From contig CAYZTA010000026.1 of the NCBI GenBank assembly GCA_964481145.1, forward strand, positions 7,260-71,259: DNA of 64,000 nt, read 5' to 3'. Origin of the DNA: Sandaracinus sp964481145. Its GTDB lineage: Bacteria; Myxococcota_A; Polyangia; Polyangiales; Sandaracinaceae. Made by a program: the position numbers and the translations under genes. The notes below the pieces were generated by a model that was given only the letters and a program-made list of their open reading frames with translations, ran no database searches and had not been told where the DNA came from. This document shows positions 43,451 to 52,760 of this stretch, piece after piece; the stretch's first letter is position 1, and each line of letters starts with the position of its first letter.

Positions 43451-44425
43451 GTGACTTTTGGAGATCCCAACACGGCGTTGAATGACTCGAGTCGAGCACG
43501 CTTCATGGCCGATGTGGTCATGGGCCTCGGTCGAAATCCGCGCTCGATTCCGTGCAAATATTTCTATGACCACAAAGGGTCTTTGCTCTTCGAGCGCATC
43601 ACCGAGCAACCCGAGTACTACCCAACTCGGGCTGAAACGGAGTTGCTCGAGAGTCACGCTCCACAGATGGCGATGACGCTTGGGCCTCATGTCGATCTCA
43701 TCGAGTTGGGCAGCGGGAGCAGCATCAAGACGCTCATCCTTCTCGATGTCCTAAAGAGACCGAGTCGCTATGTTCCGATCGATATCTCGGCAAAGCATTT
43801 GCGGGAAACGGCCGAGGCGCTGTCGCGCAGATATCCTGATCTTCGAATCGAGCCTGTCGTTGCCGACTACTCCGCGCGCGTCGAAGGCGTCAGTTCCGTT
43901 CCCAATGCGCGTCGCGTCGTGTTCTTCCCCGGTTCGAGCATCGGGAACTTCGAGCCTGAGGAGGCGGTGCGCTTTCTTCGAAGGGCGCGGGATCTTGCGG
44001 GGGATGGTGGCGTCGTCCTCATCGGAGTCGATTGTTCGAAGGATCCGATCTTGCTCGAGCGCGCTTACAACGACGAAGCCCGTGTCACGAGTGAATTCAA
44101 TCTCAATTTACTTCATCGTATGCGAAAGGAGCTCGGCGCGGAGCTGGACGTGAGCGCGTTCCGGCATCTCGCAGTGTGGCAGCCCGAGCGCTCGCGCATC
44201 GAGATGCGGCTCATCGCCACTCGCCCTCTTCGTATCCGGCTCGATGGACAATCATTCATGTTCGAAAGAGATGAATATGTCGTGACCGAGCATTGCTACA
44301 AACACGATGTGAAGGAGTTTCGCGCGCTTGCGTGCTCTGCAGGTCTATCGCCGGGTGAGGTTTGGTTCGATTCGCAGAAGCGAATGAGCATGCACTGGCT
44401 GGACGTCGGAGGGTCGTCCGCATGA
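43451..44425 (+). CDS. egtD: L-histidine N(alpha)-methyltransferase EgtD
   Basis: I use GTG 43451, next to the egtB stop, because it matches the usual N-terminus (TFGDPNTALNDSSRARFMAD); GTG 43439 is an overlapping alternative. The product of about 324 residues shows IPCKYFYDHKGSLLFERIT, EQPEYYPTRAE, the SAM-binding LIELGSGSSIKTLILLD, FFPGSSIGNFEPEEA and DEYVVTEHCYKHDV. It trimethylates histidine to hercynine using SAM, the first step of ergothioneine synthesis. It directly follows egtB and must be co-transcribed. Length and motifs are normal. Confidence 0.93.
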   Translation: MTFGDPNTALNDSSRARFMADVVMGLGRNPRSIPCKYFYDHKGSLLFERITEQPEYYPTRAETELLESHAPQMAMTLGPHVDLIELGSGSSIKTLILLDVLKRPSRYVPIDISAKHLRETAEALSRRYPDLRIEPVVADYSARVEGVSSVPNARRVVFFPGSSIGNFEPEEAVRFLRRARDLAGDGGVVLIGVDCSKDPILLERAYNDEARVTSEFNLNLLHRMRKELGAELDVSAFRHLAVWQPERSRIEMRLIATRPLRIRLDGQSFMFERDEYVVTEHCYKHDVKEFRALACSAGLSPGEVWFDSQKRMSMHWLDVGGSSA

Positions 44426-44520
44426 GGGCAGCTCCAAGTCGTGCTACATGAGCGCGAACGGAGAGCAAGAGCGGCGTGGACCTGGAATCGACCAGGCCGC
44501 GACCATGAATGCGAGCCGAG

Positions 44521-45402
44521 ATGACCGAACAAAAAAGCACGCGCGTAGCGCGCGTGACCGTGCCCGAGTTGCGCCGCATGAAGGAACGCGGTGAACGCAT
44601 CGCTGTCGTCACTGCCTACGACGCCACGTTTTCGCGGATGCTCGACGAAGGAGGCGCGGATGTGCTGCTCGTCGGTGATTCGCTTGGTATGGTCGTTCAG
44701 GGCCTCGACACGACGTTGCCCGTGACTGTCGACGACATGATCTATCACTGCCGTGCGGTCATGCGTGGCGCTCGCCGCGCGCTCATCGTCGGTGACATGC
44801 CGTTCATGAGTTACCAGGTGAGCGCCGAAGATGCGCTTCGGAATGCAGGTCGCCTTCTTGCGGAAGGTGGTGTGCATGCGGTGAAGCTCGAAGGGGGCGA
44901 AGCGATGGCGCCGACCATCGCTCGTCTCGTGCAAGTGGGGATTCCGGTGATGGCGCATGTGGGGCTGACGCCACAGAGCGTGCACGCGATGGGCGGATTC
45001 AAGGTGCAGGGGCGTGGTGAGGAGGCGGAGCGGGTCTTCCAAGATGCGCTTGCCGTCGAAGCTGCAGGTGCGTTCAGCCTCGTCCTCGAAGGCATTCCGA
45101 GCGAGCTTGCAGGGCGGATCACGGCGGCTCTCACGATCCCGACGATCGGGATCGGTGCGGGCTCTGACTGTGATGGACAAGTGCTCGTGAGTTACGACTT
45201 GCTCGGTCTCACTCCGGAACTGAAACCGAAGTTCGTGAAGCGATACGCAGAGCTCTTCGAGCAAGGGCGCGATGCCATGGCGCGCTATGTCGAAGAGGTG
45301 CGCGAAAAGAAATTCCCGACGGCCGAGCATTCATTCGGCGCTGGGCTCAAAGGTACGACGTCACCTTCGGTGAAGACGAGTTACGGCCCGAGCGACGCGT
45401 GA
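44521..45402 (+). CDS. panB: 3-methyl-2-oxobutanoate hydroxymethyltransferase (ketopantoate synthase)
   Basis: From ATG 44521 the 293-residue protein has the PanB landmarks: ERIAVVTAYDATFSRMLDE, VLLVGDSLGMVVQGLDTTLPV, IVGDMPFMSYQVS, VKLEGGEAMAPTI, MAHVGLTPQSVHAMGGFKVQG and LVLEGIPSELA. It transfers the methylene of 5,10-methylene-THF to 2-oxoisovalerate in pantothenate and CoA synthesis. An upstream ATG at 44509 is in frame. panC follows only at 51207, after three unrelated genes, although the two are commonly adjacent. Confidence 0.95.
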   Translation: MTEQKSTRVARVTVPELRRMKERGERIAVVTAYDATFSRMLDEGGADVLLVGDSLGMVVQGLDTTLPVTVDDMIYHCRAVMRGARRALIVGDMPFMSYQVSAEDALRNAGRLLAEGGVHAVKLEGGEAMAPTIARLVQVGIPVMAHVGLTPQSVHAMGGFKVQGRGEEAERVFQDALAVEAAGAFSLVLEGIPSELAGRITAALTIPTIGIGAGSDCDGQVLVSYDLLGLTPELKPKFVKRYAELFEQGRDAMARYVEEVREKKFPTAEHSFGAGLKGTTSPSVKTSYGPSDA

Positions 45403-45542
45403 TTATCCCGCTGGTTTCGATGCTCGCATCGAGGCGCGGAGCGGCAGCCCACGAGGGCCTTGCATCCTCGCGCGATCTCCCAGAAACTCAAGGTTAGGGA
45501 CGGACACTCTCGTGCTCCGTGCCGGCCCCGGAGGTGCGAGTG

Positions 45543-47831
45543 ATGCGAGCTCGAACTCGGCGATGTCGGGTCGGAACGGCACTGTTCGCGCTGGCACTCC
45601 TCGCCGGTTGCGAGGACATCGGAGGGGCATCGAACGATGGATGCGAGACGACGCGCGAGCAATTCGCGGAGCAAGTCTGGTCCTCGGTGCTCGAGCCAAC
45701 GTGCCTGACGTGCCATCAGCCCGGTGGGTTGGCGTGGGAGCAGAACGCACGGTTTCGCCTGGTGCCTGCGACGTACCCGGGGTTCCTCGACCAGAACCTC
45801 GCCGCGGTTCGTGAGATCGTAGGCTACGAGTACGAAGGCACCTCGTTGCTGCTCGCCAAGCCCTCGGGCGCGGTGGTGCACGGTGGTGGCATGGTGCTCC
45901 CCGAGGGCTCTGGTGAGTACGCCACGTTCTCCGCTTTCCTCGAGCGGCTGCGCTCCGGAGAGGGCGAAGCGAGCTGCCCCGACGACGGACAGCAGTTCGC
46001 TGAGCTCCGGCTGCTTACGCCGGTCGAGACGCTGCGCAAGGCGTCGCTGCACCTCGTTGGTCGGCTGCCCACCGACGCTGAGATCGACGCAGTGACGAGC
46101 GGTGGCGAGCCCGCGCTCGAGGGCGCGCTCTATGCGATGACGAGCGAGGCTGCGTTCGACGAGCGACTGATGGAGGCGTGGAACGATGTGCTCCTCACCG
46201 AACGCTATGCGCCGCGTGGGCGCGCGATCGGCCTGCTCAACGAGATGGACTGGCCGAACGCGGGCGATCCGTATGACGCGCTCGACGAAGCGACGCAGAC
46301 CCGGATCGGGCTCGCGCTCGGCCGCGAGCCGCTCGAGCTGATCGCGCACGTCGTGCGCGAAGGAAGGCCCTTTCGCGAGATCCTCACCGCCGACTACTCG
46401 GTCTTCAACCCGTATTCCGCTTCGATCTATGACGTCGACGTCACGTTCGAAGACCCCACGGACGAACGCGAGTGGCGCGAAGGGCGAATGTCGGTGACGC
46501 GCGATGGCGTCGAGATGCGTTGGCCGCATGCGGGGATCTTCACCTCGCCGATGATCCTCAACCGGTTCCCCACCACCCGCACCAATCTCAATCGCCACCG
46601 CGCGTGGTGGCTGATGCGCACCTTCCTGGCGACCGACATCCTCACGGTCGCGGATCGTCCGATCGATCCCGACGCGTCGAGCGCGTTCGATGCGCCGTGG
46701 CGTCAGGACCCACAGTGTGTCGTTTGTCACGCGGTGATGGATCCGATCGCCGGCGCGTTCTCGAGCTTCGACGCGAACGATCAAGAGCGCTACTTTCCCG
46801 ATCGCGCGCCGCCCGCCGGGGTGTTCGATCCCGGATTCGAAGAGGAGACGATGCCGCCTGCTCCGGAGGGCGGACGTCTGGCATGGCTCGCGGAGCGGGT
46901 TGCCCGCGACACGCGGTTTCCGCTCGCGATCACGCGGCTGACCTACACCTGGCTCACGGGGCGTCAGCCCATCGATCACCCGCGCGACCCGCGCGAGGCC
47001 GACTATGCGGCGCGACGTCGTGCATGGGCGGCGCAGGATGCGGTGTTCACCGATATCGTCGAGCGCTTCGTGGCCTCGGAGCTCGACTACCGTCGCTTGG
47101 TCGTGGCGCTGGCGATGACGCCCTACTACCGCGCTGCGGGCATCGATGGTGTCATGGATGGCGAGCGCGCGATCGAGCTCGCTGAAGTCGGCACCGCACG
47201 CTTCTCGACGCCCGAGCTGCTCGCGCGGCGGGTGCGCGCGATCGCGGGGATTCCATGGCGCTCGTCGGTCGAGCGCAATGACTATCTCGTCACGGACTAC
47301 CGCATCCTCTACGGCGGCATCGACTCCGATCTGGTCGTCGATCGTCTGACCGCGCCCAACGGCGTGATGGCCAATGTCGCAGCGCGCATGGCATCGGAGG
47401 TCGCGTGTCAGGCGACCGCGTTCGACTTCACTCGCGCACCCAGCGAGCGCCGGCTCTTCCCTGGGGTGGAGATCGACACGGCGCCCATCGACGCCGAGGG
47501 GGCTCCCGATCCCGAGGGCGCGGCAGCGGTGCGCGCCGCCATCGTGCGCCTGCATGCGCACGTGCTCGGCGAGACGCTCAGCGCGAACGATCCCGAGATC
47601 GAGGCGACCTACCAGCTCTTTCTCGAGACGATGCGTGAGGGACGAGCGCGCATCTCGGCCTCCGAGGAGAGCCGCTCGCTCATCTATTCGTGCCGAGGTC
47701 GCGTCGATCGTTGGACCGGGGTCGAGCTGCCAGAGGCGGAGCGCATCGAGCGCGATCCCGACTACGTCATCCGAAGTTGGCAGGCCGTGATGGTCTACCT
47801 GCTCTCCGACTACCGCTTCATCTACGAGTGA
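45543..47831 (+). CDS. Large lipoprotein with Cys-pair motifs, DUF1549-like
   Basis: From ATG 45543 the product is 762 residues with a lipoprotein signal (GTALFALALLAGCED). It has CLTCHQPGGLAWEQ near residue 60, a DUF1549-type stretch (LLTPVETLRKASLHLVGRLPTDAEI, then FREILTADYSVFN) and a DUF1588-like CVVCHAVMDPIAGAFSSFD near 395. The CxxCH pairs could bind haem c or be structural. It precedes a DUF1501 protein by 13 bp, the constant pairing of these families. The DNA is visibly GC-richer than panB before it. Role unknown. Confidence 0.75.
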   Translation: MRARTRRCRVGTALFALALLAGCEDIGGASNDGCETTREQFAEQVWSSVLEPTCLTCHQPGGLAWEQNARFRLVPATYPGFLDQNLAAVREIVGYEYEGTSLLLAKPSGAVVHGGGMVLPEGSGEYATFSAFLERLRSGEGEASCPDDGQQFAELRLLTPVETLRKASLHLVGRLPTDAEIDAVTSGGEPALEGALYAMTSEAAFDERLMEAWNDVLLTERYAPRGRAIGLLNEMDWPNAGDPYDALDEATQTRIGLALGREPLELIAHVVREGRPFREILTADYSVFNPYSASIYDVDVTFEDPTDEREWREGRMSVTRDGVEMRWPHAGIFTSPMILNRFPTTRTNLNRHRAWWLMRTFLATDILTVADRPIDPDASSAFDAPWRQDPQCVVCHAVMDPIAGAFSSFDANDQERYFPDRAPPAGVFDPGFEEETMPPAPEGGRLAWLAERVARDTRFPLAITRLTYTWLTGRQPIDHPRDPREADYAARRRAWAAQDAVFTDIVERFVASELDYRRLVVALAMTPYYRAAGIDGVMDGERAIELAEVGTARFSTPELLARRVRAIAGIPWRSSVERNDYLVTDYRILYGGIDSDLVVDRLTAPNGVMANVAARMASEVACQATAFDFTRAPSERRLFPGVEIDTAPIDAEGAPDPEGAAAVRAAIVRLHAHVLGETLSANDPEIEATYQLFLETMREGRARISASEESRSLIYSCRGRVDRWTGVELPEAERIERDPDYVIRSWQAVMVYLLSDYRFIYE

Positions 47832-47844
47832 GAGAGGACCCGTC

Positions 47845-49182
47845 ATGAAGATGGACCGCAGGAGTTTCCTCCGATGGGCCGGCGCGGCCGGGGCAATGAC
47901 CCTCGTGCCGACGACCGTATGGCGAGCGCTCGCCGACGGGGATCGATACCGCGGCCCGCTGCTCGTCACGGTGCACGCGGGGGGCGGGTGGGATCCGCTC
48001 TTCTTCACTGATCCAAAGGAAAATGCGGCCTACAACCGCGTGACGCTCGCGTCGGGCAGCGCAGGTGCGATCCGGTTCGCCGATCATGACGTCGATCCCG
48101 TCGGCCTCGGCTACGACGTGCTCTACGAGGCCGAGTACACCGCGAACATGCTCACGAACCGCGCGTTCTTCGAGCGCTGGGGCGCGCGCACGACGGTCTT
48201 CAACGGTGTCGACACCCGCACCAACAACCACGACACCGGCACTCGGTACGTATGGAGCGGACGCTCGACGGTCGGCCATCCGTCGATCGGCGCGCTGGTC
48301 GTCGCCGCAGCCGGAGGCACCCACCCGCTCGGATACGTGAGCCAGGGCGGCTACGACTTCACGGCGGGTCTGGTCGCGCTCTCTCGCGCCGCAAGCCCGA
48401 CGGCGATGCGGCGGATCGCGGCGCCGAACCTGGTCGATCCCTCGCGCCCCGAAGGCGACCGCTACCTCGCCGGTCCGGCGTGGGATCGCGTCGTCGCGGC
48501 GCAGCGCGCGCGCCTCGAACGCATGCGAGCGGCCGAGGGCCTGCCGGCGGCGCAGCGCGCGATGCGCGAGCTCGAGAGCGCGCGGCGCGGCAGCACCGAT
48601 CTCGAGCGGCTCGTGTTGTCTGACGCGCTCGCTGACCTGCCGGGTTTCCAGCTCAACGATCTCGAGCGAACGATGCAGCAAACGGACATCACGATGGCGG
48701 CGCTCCGGGATGGGCTCGCGGTCGCGGCGAGCCTTACGCTGGGCGGCTTCGACACCCACGGGAACCACGATCGCGATCACGTGCGCCAGCTTGCCAAGCT
48801 GCTGCGCGGTGTCGACTATGTGCTCGAGCAAGCGGCGGTCCACGGCCTCGCCGATCGCGTGATGGTCGTGGTCGGCTCCGACTTCGGGCGAACCCCCACC
48901 TACAACAGTCAGAACGGCAAGGACCACTGGCCGGCCACCAGCATGCTCGCGATCTTTCCCGAGAGCATGGCGGCCCGCTTCGGCAACCGACTCATCGGCG
49001 CGACCGACGACGCCGTCCGACCGCGAAAGCTGAGCCCCTCGACGCTCGAGCCCGACGACTCCGGCGTGCCGCTCACGCCCGCGGGCATCCACCGTGCGCT
49101 GCGCCGCTTCATCGGCATCGAGGCGAGCGATGGAGCCCAGCGCTTTCCGCTGACCGGAGAGGACCTACCGCTCTTCGAGTGA
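47845..49182 (+). CDS. DUF1501 family Tat-exported protein
   Basis: The 445-residue protein opens with a twin-arginine signal (MDRRSFLRWAGAAGAMTL). The body shows DUF1501 features: LLVTVHAGGGWDPLFFTDP, NGVDTRTNNHDTGTRYVWSG, GGFDTHGNHDRDHVRQL, VVGSDFGRTPTYNSQNGKDHWP. The family belongs to the alkaline-phosphatase/sulfatase superfamily, and the His/Asp-rich motifs may bind metal. It is co-transcribed with the DUF1549-like lipoprotein upstream. The pair is functionally similar to the pair at 1020-4083 but belongs to different subfamilies. Confidence 0.85.
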   Translation: MKMDRRSFLRWAGAAGAMTLVPTTVWRALADGDRYRGPLLVTVHAGGGWDPLFFTDPKENAAYNRVTLASGSAGAIRFADHDVDPVGLGYDVLYEAEYTANMLTNRAFFERWGARTTVFNGVDTRTNNHDTGTRYVWSGRSTVGHPSIGALVVAAAGGTHPLGYVSQGGYDFTAGLVALSRAASPTAMRRIAAPNLVDPSRPEGDRYLAGPAWDRVVAAQRARLERMRAAEGLPAAQRAMRELESARRGSTDLERLVLSDALADLPGFQLNDLERTMQQTDITMAALRDGLAVAASLTLGGFDTHGNHDRDHVRQLAKLLRGVDYVLEQAAVHGLADRVMVVVGSDFGRTPTYNSQNGKDHWPATSMLAIFPESMAARFGNRLIGATDDAVRPRKLSPSTLEPDDSGVPLTPAGIHRALRRFIGIEASDGAQRFPLTGEDLPLFE

Positions 49183-49302
49183 CCCTGCTCATGAAGCGTC
49201 GAGCCTCGGGGAGCACGAAGACAGATTCGCGATCGCGGGAATAGGTGTTTGCGTCCCAAATTCATTCCGGCTACACCGTCCCGTTTACTGGGTGAAACTA
49301 CC

Positions 49303-51195
49303 ATGCGAACAACTGTCTCTTCGCTTCTAGTCTCGTGTCTCGTGCTCTCACTCGCTGCCGTCGGCTGCACTGAGGAAAAGGGCGGACGGCCGCGTGATGG
49401 CGGTATCGAAGGCGCCGATGGCAGTCCAGTCGGGACATGCGCTGCGGGCAGAGCGCGGTTTTGTCTTGGTACCGAAGAGGTCTCGTGCAACCCAGACGGC
49501 ACTGAAAGTGGTCGGCGTGACTGCTCGGCTTTGAGCCAGACATGCACGACCGAACTCGGCTGCGTCACATGCGTCCCTGGCCGCACGAGCTGCAATGGCA
49601 ACGAGATCCAGCGTTGCCGTGAAGACGGTTCGGGATACGAGACGGTTTCCACTTGTGATTTGGCGGCCGGAGAGAGCTGCACCGGTACGGGTGTGTGCGT
49701 CAACCTCTGCGCCGAAGCGGCAGAGTCGAACTCGTATATCGGTTGCGAATATTGGCCGGTCACGAGCGCCAATTCAGTCTCGTCATCGTTTACGTTTGCG
49801 GCGGTGGTATCGAATCCGCAAAACGTCCCTGCGACTGTGACCGTGACCCGCGGGAGCAACGTGCTCACGCGCACGGTGGCGCCTAGCGCGCTCGAGGTGA
49901 TCGAGTTGCCGTGGGTCACTGAGACGAAGGACGCGAGCAACGGTTCGCGCTTGGTGCGGGGCGGTTCATACCGTCTCACCTCGACCGTGCCGGTCACCGT
50001 GTATCAGTTCAATCCGCTCGAGTATCGCATCGACCGTGATTGTCCTGAAGAAGCGGTCTCTGGCGACATTGACGGACAGTGTTTCTCGTTCACGAACGAC
50101 GCATCGCTTCTCCTGCCATCTCACGTGCTCACGTCGAACTACGTCGTGACTGCACTGCCGACGCACCAGATGCGAATCTCGGTGACTTTGGGGCCCACCG
50201 AGCTTGCGAACAATCCTGGGTTTTTCACTGTGGTTGCGGCCGAACCTGGTGAGACTCAGGTGACCATTCAGTTTGCGGCCCATGTGATGGCGGCAAGTGA
50301 CAACTCCGTCACCGCATACAGCGCGGGCAGCACGGGTACGTTCACCCTCCAACAGGGTGACTTGCTCCAGATTCTTTCGGCGGCGCCTCCGGACTGCGAT
50401 GTCACGGGCTCCGATTCCGTTTCGATCGGTCTATTCGTAAATCAGACCTTCGAATACTGCCGTGTGGGCGCCGAGTACGACCTCACGGGCAGCGAAATCC
50501 GCGCGACCCAACGCGTCGCGGTCAGCGCTGGCCACAACTGCACGTTCCTTCCTGCCAATCGTTGGGCGTGTGATCACGTCGAAGAACAACTCTTCCCCGA
50601 GGAGGCATGGGGACGTGATGCGTTCGTGTCGATCACTCGACCTCTCCGCAATGAACCCAATGTCGTGCGCATCGTCTCGGGACGCGATGGCAACGTGCTG
50701 ACCTTCGAGCCTGCGAGCGCGCATGCATCGGTGACGCTAGCGCGCGGCGAGGTGCTGGAATTCGAAGCGTCGAACAGCTTCCGGGTCGAGGGCACCGAGG
50801 CGATTCAGGTCGCGCAATTCTTGGTCGGTCAGGACTACGCTGGCCGTGGGACGAGTGGCGAAGGGGGCATGGGTGATCCCGCGATGTCGCTCGCGATTCC
50901 GAGCGATCAGTTCCGCACCTCGTACGCATTCCTTGCGCCGACGACCTTCGAGCAGAACTACGTGAATGTCACGGCGCCAATGTCGGCCACGATCACGCTC
51001 GATGGGGCGCCTGTCACGGACTTCACGCCGATTGGAACGACAGGATTTGGAGTGGCTCAGGTCTCTATCACGGGCGGTGCGCATCAGATCGAAGGCAGCG
51101 CGGCCTTCGGCATCGTGGTCTATGGGTTTGGCAGCTATACGAGCTACATGTACCCAGGCGGCCTCGATCTCGAGGAGATCAATATCCTCTTCTGA
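49303..51195 (+). CDS. IgGFc-binding-type secreted lipoprotein
   Basis: From ATG 49303 the 630-residue product has a lipoprotein signal (SCLVLSLAAVGC), a Cys-rich N-terminal region of about 130 residues (CLGTEEVSCNPDG, CSALSQTCTTELGC, CVPGRTSCNGNEIQRC) and a long beta-rich domain with FTFAAVVSNPQNVPATVTVT, VTVYQFNPLEY, ASLLLPSHVLTSNYVV and YSAGSTGTFTLQQGDLLQI. This matches the IgGFc-binding N-terminal domain family found in many myxobacterial surface proteins. It probably acts in adhesion or matrix binding. It lies between the DUF1501 gene and panC; panC follows 11 bp after its stop. Confidence 0.75.
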   Translation: MRTTVSSLLVSCLVLSLAAVGCTEEKGGRPRDGGIEGADGSPVGTCAAGRARFCLGTEEVSCNPDGTESGRRDCSALSQTCTTELGCVTCVPGRTSCNGNEIQRCREDGSGYETVSTCDLAAGESCTGTGVCVNLCAEAAESNSYIGCEYWPVTSANSVSSSFTFAAVVSNPQNVPATVTVTRGSNVLTRTVAPSALEVIELPWVTETKDASNGSRLVRGGSYRLTSTVPVTVYQFNPLEYRIDRDCPEEAVSGDIDGQCFSFTNDASLLLPSHVLTSNYVVTALPTHQMRISVTLGPTELANNPGFFTVVAAEPGETQVTIQFAAHVMAASDNSVTAYSAGSTGTFTLQQGDLLQILSAAPPDCDVTGSDSVSIGLFVNQTFEYCRVGAEYDLTGSEIRATQRVAVSAGHNCTFLPANRWACDHVEEQLFPEEAWGRDAFVSITRPLRNEPNVVRIVSGRDGNVLTFEPASAHASVTLARGEVLEFEASNSFRVEGTEAIQVAQFLVGQDYAGRGTSGEGGMGDPAMSLAIPSDQFRTSYAFLAPTTFEQNYVNVTAPMSATITLDGAPVTDFTPIGTTGFGVAQVSITGGAHQIEGSAAFGIVVYGFGSYTSYMYPGGLDLEEINILF

Positions 51196-51206
51196 GCCGT
51201 GTGATC

Positions 51207-52070
51207 ATGACCCAGCTTCTCCACGAGAAGGACGAGTTTCGAGCGGCGTGTGAGGCTGTCCGTTCGAGTGGAGGTCGCCTTGGTCTCGTGCCGACGATGG
51301 GTGCGCTCCACGAAGGGCACCTTTCGTTGGTGGAGGCGGCGCGGAGAAAGGGAGCGACGCGTGTGGCGCTCACGATCTTCGTCAATCCGCTCCAGTTCGG
51401 TCCGAACGAGGATTTCGATCGATATCCGCGCACGCTCCAGAGTGATTTGGAGCGATGCGAAACGGCCGGTGTCGACCTCGTTTGGGCCCCCGCGCGCGAT
51501 GCGATGTACCCGTCTGGTTTTCAGTCCGAGGTGCTCGTTCATGAGCTGACGAAGAGGCTCGAGGGCGAGTTTCGTCCGCATCATTTTGCGGGTGTGACCA
51601 CGGTCGTGGCCAAGCTCTTTCAAGTCGCTGGGCCTTCGATCGCATGCTTTGGTCGCAAGGACTACCAGCAGTGGAAGGTCATCGAGCGCATGGCGCGGGA
51701 CCTCGACATGCCCATCGATGTGGTCGGCATTCCGACGATGCGCGAACCCGATGGGCTCGCGATGAGCTCGCGCAATCGTTACCTCGCTCCTCCTGAGAGG
51801 CAGCGCGCGCTCGGCATCGTGCGCGGTTTGCGCGACGCGCACGCGGCGTTCGCTGGGGGGGAGCGCGATGCCGCGACGCTGCTCTCGCTGGTGCGCGCTC
51901 CAATGGAGCGGTCTGGATTCGAGATTGATTATGTCGATCTCGCGGACCCTGAGACGCTCCTGCCCGTGACGGAACGAGTCGAAGCACGCGCGGTGATCAC
52001 GGTTGCTGCGCGTCTCGGCGCGACGAGGCTCATCGACAACACCGTGCTCGGCGAAGACGTGCTTCTTTGA
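51207..52070 (+). CDS. panC: Pantoate--beta-alanine ligase
   Basis: From ATG 51207 the 287-residue protein carries the PanC signatures: LVPTMGALHEGHLSLVEAAR, VALTIFVNPLQFGPNEDF, FRPHHFAGVTTVVAKLF, FGRKDYQQWKVI and EPDGLAMSSRNRYL. It condenses pantoate with beta-alanine using ATP in the final step of pantothenate synthesis. It starts 11 bp after the IgGFc-type gene, which may control its transcription, and is separated from panB by three genes. Confidence 0.95.
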   Translation: MTQLLHEKDEFRAACEAVRSSGGRLGLVPTMGALHEGHLSLVEAARRKGATRVALTIFVNPLQFGPNEDFDRYPRTLQSDLERCETAGVDLVWAPARDAMYPSGFQSEVLVHELTKRLEGEFRPHHFAGVTTVVAKLFQVAGPSIACFGRKDYQQWKVIERMARDLDMPIDVVGIPTMREPDGLAMSSRNRYLAPPERQRALGIVRGLRDAHAAFAGGERDAATLLSLVRAPMERSGFEIDYVDLADPETLLPVTERVEARAVITVAARLGATRLIDNTVLGEDVLL

Positions 52071-52079
52071 GGTGGGCTT

Positions 52080-52760
52080 TCAATTCTCCTCTGGACGCAC
52101 GTCCAATCGATCGAGCAGGGCGTCGAAATCGCGGCTCAACTGTGCGTGCACACGCATCGGTGCGCGATAGACGAGTGCGATGAGCATCGGAGCGCCGTCG
52201 TCTGTGTTGGCGAGCCCTTCGTCGCGCCAAAGGAGCCTGTGAGGTCGAACGAGCACGACTGTGACGAGCTCGTTCTCGCTCCTCGCCGTGCGCTCGAACG
52301 TGATGCAATACGCCGGTGCGTTGCCCACGCGCGTGTCGTATTCACTCGTGACGCGCAGCACCTCGCGCTCTCCCAATTCCATCAAAAAATCATGGCCAAA
52401 ACGGCCGTTCGAGAGTTGATGTGCCACCCTCGCCAAAGGTTGACGCGCCCGTCTTGGACCCATGGGGATCGTGGCTGCGAAAATCTCCGCGCCGTCCTCA
52501 TGGACGTAATGCAGATCCAAACGAAGTGCTTCTCCTCGAACATCGGCGTCACGATCCCCATCGAGATCGAACGCGACCGAAACCGTTTCGGGGCGCGCGT
52601 TTTCGGAGCTCGACCAGCCGGAAGGCAGAATGCGATGCGCGCTGTCGTAGCGGACTCGATAGTGCCGAAGCAGCGGGACGAAGGCGTGGGAACGATAGGT
52701 GGTCGATCCGATACAGCCCACGAGCATCAGTGAGGCGATCACGTATCGAATGGGTGTCAT
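52080..52760 (-). CDS. Lipoprotein of unknown function
   Basis: The start is ATG 52760, which gives a lipoprotein signal (MTPIRYVIASLMLVGC) and 226 residues. The body includes VSVAFDLDGDRDADVRGEALRLDLHYVHEDG, an EF-hand-like Asp-rich run, and AYCITFERTARSENELVTVVLV; it ends LLDRLDVRPEEN. No family is recognised. The previous gene ends by overlapping this start (ATGA), so the two make an operon. It probably resides at the outer membrane. Confidence 0.7.
   Translation of the reverse strand: MTPIRYVIASLMLVGCIGSTTYRSHAFVPLLRHYRVRYDSAHRILPSGWSSSENARPETVSVAFDLDGDRDADVRGEALRLDLHYVHEDGAEIFAATIPMGPRRARQPLARVAHQLSNGRFGHDFLMELGEREVLRVTSEYDTRVGNAPAYCITFERTARSENELVTVVLVRPHRLLWRDEGLANTDDGAPMLIALVYRAPMRVHAQLSRDFDALLDRLDVRPEEN

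Noticed and set aside
45381..48008. 875-codon minus frame opposite the DUF1549-like and DUF1501 genes.
   Set aside because: Antisense of two clearly supported genes; composition is low-complexity Arg-rich.
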